Assembly: GCA_016781225.1 (NCBI GenBank)
Contig: JADDQT010000068.1
Location: forward strand, 1 to 9,218
Direction of reading: 5' to 3'
Source of the DNA: Actinomycetota bacterium
GTDB taxonomy: Bacteria; Actinomycetota; Acidimicrobiia; Acidimicrobiales; GCA-2861595
Length of the DNA: 9,218 nucleotides
A program made the translations under genes and the position numbers. Within the stretch, counting starts at the first letter, position 1. Every line of letters begins with the position of its first letter. Below the pieces are notes generated by a model. That model had not been told where the DNA came from. It was given only the letters and a program-made list of their open reading frames with translations, and ran no database searches. Positions 1 to 6,400 of the stretch are shown here, piece by piece.

Positions 1-1203
1 GAGCAACTGCCCGGCACGGGTGGGGTCCAGCTTGGGGATGGGCGCATCGGCGTGGGCCCAGGCCATGGCGCTGTGCACGGGTCCGGTGGCCAGCCGCCCG
101 CCGTCGTTCTGCAGGACCTTCTCCGGGTACTCGTCAAGCTTCAAGGAGCTGGCGATGGCCTGCCTGACCCGGACGTCACCGAGCACCGGATGGGCAGGGG
201 CCGAGCCCTGGCGGACCTGGGTCGGGGGAACACCTTCCTGCTGGAGGTTGAAGGTCAGCTTCAGGATGCAGTTGGTGGAGCCCCCCGCGCTCTGGCTTCC
301 CGTGTCCACCTTGACGTTGGGATTGCTTCGGAGCGCAGCCAGATCCTGCCCGCGCACGTTGCCCAGCCAGTCGATCTCCCCGGCGGTGAGGGCTTGCACC
401 TGGGCCGCCGGCGTGGGGACCACGCGCTGGACCATCCGGTCGAGATAGGGGAGCGGCTTGCGGAAGTAGTCGGGGTTCCGCTCGAACACGATCTCCGAGG
501 CGTCGTGGGAGACGAACCTGAACGCCCCGGTGCCCACCGGGTTCTGGCCCGGCGGCCAGGGAGTTGCCGCGGTGGGGGGCGGCTTCCCGTCCCAGACGTG
601 CTTGGGAATGATGGCGCCGTCGGTGTGGGTGAGCTGCTGGAGCATCGGCGCATAAGGGTTGGCGAAGCGGAACACCACCTTCGCCGGTTGGCCACCGGAG
701 GCCTCGGTGGCCTCGATCGAGGGACAGCTCGGGGCGGCAGGCGGAGCGGCGCACGGCTGGGCCAGGGCGGGCCCGATGGACGACTGCGTGCGGGCGTGGT
801 TGCGCAGGAGCGCGGCCTCGTAGGAGAACTTGACGTCAGCGGCGGTGAAGGGCTTCCCGTCGTGCCACTTCACGCCCTCGGCCAGGGTGAACTCGTAGGT
901 GCGCCCGCCATCGCGAACGTCCCACTTGGTGGCCAGCTCGGGGAGCGGCTTGGCCTTGTCGTCGATCTCGACGAGCCCGTTGAAGAGGTGACCGGCCGCC
1001 AGCTGCATGCCGCCCTGGGTGTTGACCGCCGGGTTGAGGGTGTTCTGGGCCGGCAGGGGAGCGCTCAGGCCCACCACCAGGGTCCCGCCCCGGGCCGGTT
1101 CCGTGCCGCCGCTTCCACCGTTCTCGGCGTTGTCATCACTACTGCTGCAGGCGGCAGCCATGAGAAGGGTGGCGACACACAGGACAGCAAACCGCTTGGG
1201 CAT
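1..1203 (-). CDS. ABC transporter substrate-binding lipoprotein, SBP family 5 (peptide/nickel type), partial
   Basis: Extracellular solute receptor that would deliver a peptide, nickel complex or similar ligand to an ABC importer. Reading the minus strand from ATG 1203-1201 gives 401 uninterrupted codons, with no stop before the left edge. Residues 1-19 are a lipoprotein signal: KR at 3-4, a hydrophobic core, then MAAAC with the lipidation Cys at 19. A Ser/Asp/Gly-rich linker (20-38) follows. The mature part has family-5 hallmarks: GGTLVVGL at 39-46, LFNGLVEID at 73-81, PELATKWDV at 88-96, the signature region TYEFTLAEGVKWHDGKPFTA around 102-121, NPVGTGAFRF at 221-230 and RNPDYFRKP at 242-250. 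VRVRQAIASS (344-353) begins the second lobe. Family members are usually 500-600 residues, so roughly 100-200 are missing off the window. The start is supported by a purine-rich RBS (AGGGGGGAG on the minus strand, 1217-1209) five bases upstream. A short Cys-bearing insert (C151, C160) looks lineage-specific. The ligand cannot be told from sequence. Confidence 0.93.
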   Translation of the reverse strand, partial: MPKRFAVLCVATLLMAAACSSSDDNAENGGSGGTEPARGGTLVVGLSAPLPAQNTLNPAVNTQGGMQLAAGHLFNGLVEIDDKAKPLPELATKWDVRDGGRTYEFTLAEGVKWHDGKPFTAADVKFSYEAALLRNHARTQSSIGPALAQPCAAPPAAPSCPSIEATEASGGQPAKVVFRFANPYAPMLQQLTHTDGAIIPKHVWDGKPPPTAATPWPPGQNPVGTGAFRFVSHDASEIVFERNPDYFRKPLPYLDRMVQRVVPTPAAQVQALTAGEIDWLGNVRGQDLAALRSNPNVKVDTGSQSAGGSTNCILKLTFNLQQEGVPPTQVRQGSAPAHPVLGDVRVRQAIASSLKLDEYPEKVLQNDGGRLATGPVHSAMAWAHADAPIPKLDPTRAGQLL

Positions 1204-1284
1204 CGAGGCTCCCCCCTAGACGACGGTCGCTCACAGTATTCCTCTGAGACAGTGATTGCGCCAGGCTCAGGACAGGAGCCGCCA
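1204..1284. promoter_or_regulatory. Divergent intergenic region between the SBP lipoprotein and FmdE-like genes
   Basis: Eighty-one bases separate the two divergent starts, so both promoters must lie here or inside the neighbouring reading frames. Each end carries a ribosome binding site: AGGGGGGAG (minus strand, 1217-1209) for the SBP gene and AGGAG (1274-1278) six bases before GTG 1285. The middle (about 1228-1256) is the most AT-rich part and includes AATACT on the minus strand, four of six matches to a -10 box. I could not find a convincing -35 for either direction. Confidence 0.4.
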
Positions 1285-1935
1285 GTGACCGGTACACGGA
1301 CCGATCCTCAGACCCTCGACCAGGTGGTGAGCTTCCACGGCCACATGTGCCCGGGCCTGGCCATGGGCATCAGGGCCGCCGAGGTGGCCTTGGAGCGCAT
1401 AGGTCCCCACTCCGCGGACGAGGAGGTCGTGGCCATCGTCGAGACGGACATGTGCGGGGTCGACGCCGTCCAGTTCATGACGGGATGCACATTTGGCAAG
1501 GGCAACCTCGTCCACCGCGACTACGGGAAGAACGTCTACACCTTCGTGCACCGTTCCGACGGGTATGGCGTTCGCATCAGCTCAAGGCCGGGAGGGTGGC
1601 ATCGCCCACCCGAGTGGGACGAGCTGTTCGCCAAGGTCCGCGCTCGCAGCGCCACCCCGCAGGAGCGAGAGCGGTTCTTCTCGATCCAGCAAGAGCGATC
1701 GGCGAGCATCGCGTCGATGCCGCTGGAGGAGCTGTACGACGTGCGGGAGGTCGACGTCGTGGCGCCACCGCAAGCTCGCATCCTGGCGTCGCTGGACTGC
1801 GCCCTCTGCGCCGAGCCCACCATGGAGAGCAGGGTCCGCCGTCTGGACGGCAGGGAGCTGTGCCAGCCCTGCTTCGAGGCCGCCCTCGCCGGCAAGGCGC
1901 CAGTGGCCGCTCCGCCGCTGCCGCCGAAGGGCTGA
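1285..1935 (+). CDS. FmdE family protein (formylmethanofuran dehydrogenase subunit E-like) with C-terminal zinc ribbon
   Basis: A 216-residue FmdE-like protein. The family is named after a subunit of the archaeal formylmethanofuran dehydrogenase, but bacterial stand-alone members lie outside methanogenesis and their role is unsettled, with metal binding or molybdenum/tungsten cofactor handling often proposed. The N-terminal domain has FHGHMCPGLAMG at 17-28, with His18, His20 and Cys22 in the conserved position. Cys57 (DMCGVDA) and Cys68 (GCTFGKGNL, 67-75) follow, the family's second signature. Residues 80-160 are a helical connector. The C-terminus carries a treble-clef or ribbon motif, CALC at 172-175 and CQPC at 193-196, and ends in a Pro/Ala tail. 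GTG 1285 is chosen because AGGAG lies six bases upstream. An in-frame GTG at 1252 lacks an RBS. The frame stays open far upstream only because it runs antisense to the SBP gene. The divergent neighbour suggests, by inference, a link to uptake of a metal or metal complex. Confidence 0.88.
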   Translation: MTGTRTDPQTLDQVVSFHGHMCPGLAMGIRAAEVALERIGPHSADEEVVAIVETDMCGVDAVQFMTGCTFGKGNLVHRDYGKNVYTFVHRSDGYGVRISSRPGGWHRPPEWDELFAKVRARSATPQERERFFSIQQERSASIASMPLEELYDVREVDVVAPPQARILASLDCALCAEPTMESRVRRLDGRELCQPCFEAALAGKAPVAAPPLPPKG

Positions 1936-1974
1936 GCCGCAGGCCCAATCGAAGGGCTCACCGGGTGGGTGTTG

Positions 1975-2003
1975 TTGACACTGTCCCGCTTGCCACTTAT
2001 CTG
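1975..2003 (+). promoter_or_regulatory. Candidate sigma-70-type promoter for the GAF-domain gene
   Basis: A perfect -35 hexamer TTGACA lies at 1975-1980. A 17-base spacer leads to TATCTG at 1998-2003, a poor -10 box (three of six matches). The predicted start would fall near 2010, about 65 bases before ATG 2076. The weak -10 keeps this tentative. Confidence 0.35.
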
Positions 2004-2075
2004 CGAATGGCGGGATTGGTTACCCTCAAAGCGCAACGGCCCAGCAGGGCCGCGCTATGAGATCCAAGGGAGCCG

Positions 2076-2594
2076 ATGGCCAAGGAAGCAACCACTTTGG
2101 ACTGCGGGCCGATGGTCCTGTGCTCGGCTCCGGGGGGCGCGCCCGACCCCCCCGAGAGCAGGCTCCTGGCGACAGCGCGTCCCGCCCATAAGGCCCTCGG
2201 TGCGATGGGATGGGGGTCATCCAGGCGAGGGCCGAAGGGCCCCTGTCGCTGGTAAACACCACTGAGATTGCCCCCTGAGATGAACCGGGTCCAGTGCGCT
2301 GTGAACGCTGGTCCGAGCCTTGATGCCATGCGCCAGCTGCAGGTGCTCACGGCGAGCGACAGAGAGCTTCAGTGGTGGAAGGACTTCGGTCAGGCGGCTT
2401 CAAGGCGGGGTATCAGGAGTTGCATTGCCGTTCCGTTGACGCTTGGTGGCCAGGTCATAGGAGCGCTCGGCTTCTATTCCCGCCGGAGTGGCGCCTTCGA
2501 TGGCTGCGAGGAGCTCGCCCTGGCAGTTGCTGCTACCGCGGGAGCAAGCTTGTTGGCGGCAACTGACGGGGCGGGCAAGTGGACAGCGCCGTGA
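2076..2594 (+). pseudogene. GAF-domain protein gene (related to GAF-ANTAR regulators) broken by two opposite frameshifts
   Basis: GAF domains bind small ligands and in actinobacteria are often joined to an RNA-binding ANTAR domain. The coding signal moves between frames. From ATG 2076 (AAGGGAG just upstream at 2066-2072) 41 codons are read, ending with LATARPAHKAL. About 2201-2272 the matching sequence continues one frame over as CDGMGVIQAR...SLVNTTEIA. From 2274 it returns to the first frame with PEMNRVQCAVNAGPSLDAM, then RSCIAVPLTLGGQVIGALGF, typical of the distal GAF core, and stops at TGA 2592-2594. The first break fits loss of one base at about 2199-2200. The second fits one extra C in the run 2271-2275. 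Read straight through, the first frame meets TAA at 2253-2255, so the two changes do not rescue each other. Joined, the product would be about 172 residues, a GAF domain without an ANTAR tail. A TTG at 2268 could start a truncated 108-residue product. Base-calling errors at the two sites are an alternative to true decay. Confidence 0.7.
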
Positions 2595-2686
2595 CTCGGA
2601 CGATGTTCAGGCGGCGTGGTCCTCCGTTGTGCTTCGCACCATCGACCGCTGGCCCCGAACTTCCCTTGAAAGGAGCCGAACCTGCG

Positions 2687-2884
2687 ATGAGCGGACCCGA
2701 CCAAGACCCCCATACGAGGGTTGCCCACCTCAAGAGCCTGAGTGCAGACGAGTTGACGGCGTTCGTGGACGGCGTGCTCAAGGAACAGGGCGCAACGAAC
2801 GATGAGACCAGAGTTGCCGATCCAGAAGGCGAAAGGCGTCAGTCCCGTGGCTCGGACTCGTACCGGCATACCGCCAGGGCCTGA
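2687..2884 (+). CDS. Small hypothetical protein (65 aa), weakly supported
   Basis: Not recognised. ATG 2687 has GAAAGGAG at 2668-2674, twelve bases upstream, which is longer than ideal. The first 40 or so codons have the G/C-rich third positions seen in neighbouring genes and encode a hydrophilic, helix-prone stretch (HLKSLSADELTAFVDGVLKE at 16-35). After about residue 40 the codon pattern weakens and the sequence becomes Arg/Ser/Asp-rich, so the 3' part may be degraded or non-coding. It has no membrane segment, cysteine or signal peptide. It follows the broken GAF gene and faces the secreted-protein gene. It could be a relic of the same decaying unit. It does not resemble an ANTAR domain. 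Confidence 0.35.
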   Translation: MSGPDQDPHTRVAHLKSLSADELTAFVDGVLKEQGATNDETRVADPEGERRQSRGSDSYRHTARA

Positions 2885-3061
2885 AGCACTGACGCGCGGA
2901 CGCGATGCCCAAGACGGGGCGCCATCGACGGTGCTTATCAAATTGAGGCGAAGTGAGCCTGCTCGGTAGCGGCTTCGTCACACGGCCGGGACGAGGACTT
3001 GTCGACGATGGCCCGTGGCGAACAGATTGCGCCGGAGTGGGCTGTTGTGACTGCTAGCGGG

Positions 3062-3325
3062 TTACGGGAGATTCGGGCGGTTGTCGGCGCAGTTTGCCGT
3101 CTGTCCGGTGAGCAGCTGTGCATTCTCGCCTCGCTCCCCAGCGAGGGCCTGAAGGCGCGCCCGGTCGCCCTGTTGTCCGCCCCGCTCCGCCTCTGGCGCC
3201 CGTTCGCTGAAGAAGACGCCTGCGCAGTTGTGGGCGTTTTCAAGCTTGGCATCCGCTAAGGCGGACATGCTGGTGGTCGCGGCAATTGCAGTTCCCGCCA
3301 GAAGGGTAAGACCCAACTTCCGCAT
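3062..3325 (-). CDS. Small secreted protein with Sec signal peptide and two mature cysteines
   Basis: An 87-residue exported protein of unknown function. ATG 3325-3323 is preceded by GGAGGT on the minus strand (3336-3331) with a five-base spacer, the strongest ribosome binding site in the window. Residues 1-26 form a Sec signal: RK at 2-3, a hydrophobic core (LGLTLLAGTAIAATT) and an ALADA-type signal peptidase I site, with cleavage predicted after Ala26. The mature 61 residues begin KLENAHNCAG and contain exactly two cysteines (C34, C79), suited to one disulfide. The middle is Glu/Arg/Gln/Gly-rich and the end is Asn/Pro-rich (NCADNRPNLP, 78-87). It lies downstream of the giant HD-GYP/Ig-repeat gene on the same strand, but 169 bases and a hairpin intervene, so it probably has its own promoter in 3345-3440, where I see no clear hexamers. 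The signal peptide and RBS favour this strand over the overlapping plus-strand frame. Confidence 0.75.
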   Translation of the reverse strand: MRKLGLTLLAGTAIAATTSMSALADAKLENAHNCAGVFFSERAPEAERGGQQGDRARLQALAGERGENAQLLTGQTANCADNRPNLP

Positions 3326-3444
3326 GTTTTACCTCCGTCCGGTTGTCCCTCTGCTGTTTCAATCGGACGAATATCGAACCAACTAAAGCGCAAACCAGTC
3401 GGGTCGCGACAAGAGTTTGAATTAGCAGCCGACGGGGGGAATCA

Positions 3445-3486
3445 TGGCCTCTCGCACAGCGCTCTGCGCACAGGTTGTCGAGGCCA
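3445..3486 (-). terminator. Hairpin just downstream of the HD-GYP/Ig-repeat gene, possible terminator
   Basis: The arms TGGCCTC (3445-3451) and GAGGCCA (3480-3486) are a perfect 7-bp inverted repeat. Inside is a second pair, GCGC (3459-3462) and GCGC (3466-3469), around a 3-base loop. It begins eight bases past the stop codon of the minus-strand gene ending at 3495. No U-tract follows on either strand, so it could be a factor-dependent terminator, an mRNA 3'-end stabiliser, or chance. Confidence 0.4.
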
Positions 3487-3494
3487 CATGGAGC

Positions 3495-6400
3495 TCAGAA
3501 TTGGGTAAACGCGTAGTCGACGGAGGCAAACGAGGACGGGATTCCGGATCCGCCGATCTGGCGGACGGAGAAGGTGTAGGTACCGTCCGGCTCGGTCGTT
3601 AGGTTGAAGGTGGCCGGGCTCGCGCACGGCGCTACGGCTGAGATGACCGTGGTCCCCCTCATCAGCCGACACTCAAAGGTGGCCCCGGGCTCACCGGTGA
3701 AGGCCCACGTCGGGGTGGAATCGAAGCCGGCGGCCCCTGGCCCGGACGTGATCGTGGGTGCTGGGGGGGTCGAGCGGTTCAAGGTGTAGTCGGTCGTAGT
3801 GAACGCCGAGGTGTTGCCGGCGTTGTCGACCTGGCGGACCGAAAGGGTGTAGGTAGCGTCCGGCTCCGCCGTCAGGTCGAAGGTGGCCGGACTGGTACAG
3901 CTGGCAAGGGTGGAGGTGACAGTGGCGCCTCTCTTCAGCTGGCATTCGAACGTGGCCCCGCTTTCACCGGCGAAGGCCCAAGTCGGTGTGGAGTCGGAAC
4001 CGGTGGCACCGGGCCCGGAGGTGATCGTGGGCGAAGCCGGCGACGATCGGTCGACCTTGTACTCGGCGGTCGAGAATGGAGACGGGGTACCGGCACCGTT
4101 GAGCTGGCGGACACTGAAGGTGTACGTGGCGTCGGGCTGGGAGCTGAGGTCATAGCCTTGAGGTGAGCTGCAGGCAGCCAGAGAGGAGATGACGGTGGCG
4201 CCAGTGGTCAGCTCGCACTGGAAGCTCGCTCCGGCCTCGCCGGTAAAAGCCCATGCAGGGCTGCCGTCAGCGGCAATGGCCGCTGGACCGGACGTGATGG
4301 TCGGAGGAGGTGGTGGCGGCCGGACCAGGGAGTAGTCGGCGGTGGTGAACGAAGACAGGTTGCCGGCTCCGTCGCTCTGGCGGACACTGAAGGTGTAGGT
4401 GGCGTCTGCCTGAGCGCTGAGGTCGAAGGCAGCCGGGCTGGTACAAGGCCCCAGGGCTGAGATCACTGTGGCGCCTCTCATCAGCTGGCACTGGTAGCTC
4501 GCCGCAGCCTCGCCGGTGAAAGCCCACTCGGGAGTGGGGTCGGAGCCGTCGGCCCCTGGGCCAGCCGAGAGTGTGGGAGGAGCGGGTGGCGAGCGATCCA
4601 GTTCGTAGTCGGCAGTGGCGAACGAAGAGAGGTTGCCCGAAGCATCGATGGCCCGCACGGAGAAGGTGTAGGTGCCATCAGGATCGGCAGTCAGGTCATA
4701 GTCATGAGCTGACGTACAGGGCCCCGCAGCGACCATTGCGCCCCCGCGGCTGAGCTGGCACTCGAAGGTCACCCCCGGCTCACCGTTGAAGGTCCATGTG
4801 GGATTGACGTCAGCGCCAGTGGGTCCGGGGCCCGAGGTGATCGTTGGGGCAGCCGGCGCCGAGCGGTCAAGGTCGTAGGCGGCGGTGCTCAACGAGGAGA
4901 GGTTGCCGGCCTGGTCCAACTGGCGGACGGCAAAGGTGTACATGGCGTCGGGCCGAGCGCTCAGGTTGAACGTGGCCGGACTGGTGCAGACAGAGAGTGG
5001 CGAGATGACCGTACCGCCTTGACTGATCTGGCACTCGAAGCTGGCTGCGGTCTCGCCGCTGAAGGTCCAGCTGGGACTTACATCAGCGCCGGTAGGCCCT
5101 GGCCCCGAGGTGATCGTTGGCGCGGTCGGCGCCGACAGGTCGAGCTGATAGTCAGCGGTGCTGAAGGAAGAGGCGTTGCCGGCCTCGTCCAGTTGGCGCA
5201 CGGCGAAGCTGTAAAGGGCCTCCGGCTGGCCAACAAGGTCGTACGTCCGGGTTGAGCTGCAGGGGCCCAGCCCTAAGAGCGCAGTGCCTCCCCGGCTCAG
5301 CTGACACTCGAAGCTCGCTCCTGCCTCACCGCTGAAGGCCCATGTAGGAGTGAGTGAGGAGCCGGGGCTGCCAGGCGCCGACGAGATCAGCGGATTCGGC
5401 GGCACCGAGCGATCCAGGACGTATGAGTTGGTGGTGGCGGGCGAAGTGTTGCCAGCCGCGTCGGTGGCTCGTACGGCAAAGCTGTAGGTGGCATCTGGCT
5501 CACCGTCGATCTCATAGGTCTTGGGCGAGCTGCAGGGGCCTCGGGCGACGACCACGGTCGCCCCTCTCATCAACTGACAGTCGAAGCTGGATCCGCTCTC
5601 GCCGGAGAAAGCCCAGACGGGTGCGGCATCAGAGCTGACCGCCGCCGGCTTTGACGTGATGGCCGGGGGAGGCGGAGCAGAGCGGTCGAGGAGGTACTCG
5701 GAGACGGCAAAGGTGGAGGAGTTGCCGGCTCCGTCGCTCTGTCGGACGCTGAAGGTGTACGTGCCGTCCGGTTGACCAGACAGGTCGTAGGTGGCAGGGC
5801 TCGAACATGGCCCCAGCGCGGAGACCACACTGGAATCCCTCATCAGCCGACATGTGGAGCGGGCTCCGTCCGCCTCGGTAAAAGCCCAGGTCGGGCTGGA
5901 GGCGTTGCCCCTGGCCCCTGGGCCTGAAGTGATGGTGGGTGACGTCACCGCCGGAGGCGGCGGAGGAGGCGGAGAGGGAGGCGGTAAAGGCGGGCTGGTG
6001 GGCGGCAGTTCGGCCCGCGGAGGTGTGGGAGCAAGGACGACCGCAGCAGGCGGAGAAGGAACCGGGACCTGACCAGTCGATGGCGACTCTGGTCTCGATC
6101 TGACCGCCCCCTTCCCCGTGGAGCCCGAGGGTATGGGTAAGCCGGGAAGGAGTGGGGGCGTAACCGGCGGATCGCCGGTGACAGCCGGCGAGGGCTGGCC
6201 CTGGCCGTCCTGGTTCGACTCGTTGGGCGGTACGGGTCCCGGAGGTGTCGGCGATGTGTATCCCCGCTGCTGGCTCTTGGTGGCGGCGGTTCCTTCGATC
6301 GGGGAAGTGGAAGACCGCGGCGACCCGTCGACCAGCCCTCCCAACAGCATCGTTCCCGCAGCCAGCAGGGCGCTGGCGACGGTGCCGAAGGCCGGAACCA

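Noticed and set aside
1252..1254. Alternative in-frame GTG start for the FmdE-like protein
   Set aside because: No ribosome binding site precedes it, and it adds eleven residues without family similarity.
52..1284. Plus-strand frame open from 52 into the FmdE-like gene, suggesting a 627-residue protein
   Set aside because: This part is antisense to the SBP lipoprotein, whose minus-strand translation matches family 5 throughout. FmdE homology begins only at about 1306, and GTG 1285 has a good RBS.
1933..1960. Inverted repeat TGAGCC/GGCTCA at the end of the FmdE-like gene as a terminator
   Set aside because: Only six pairs around a 16-base loop, overlapping the stop codon, with no U-tract.
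1969..2265. Plus-strand ORF over the start of the GAF region
   Set aside because: Its product is Arg/Pro/Trp-rich with no recognisable fold, while other frames of the same DNA carry GAF sequence.
2999..3259. Plus-strand 86-residue ORF opposite the small secreted protein
   Set aside because: It has no RBS, and the minus-strand frame has both a signal peptide and a near-perfect RBS.
3403..3410. Perfect palindrome GTCGCGAC as an operator upstream of the secreted-protein gene
   Set aside because: An 8-bp GC-rich palindrome is expected by chance in such DNA, and no second copy is near.
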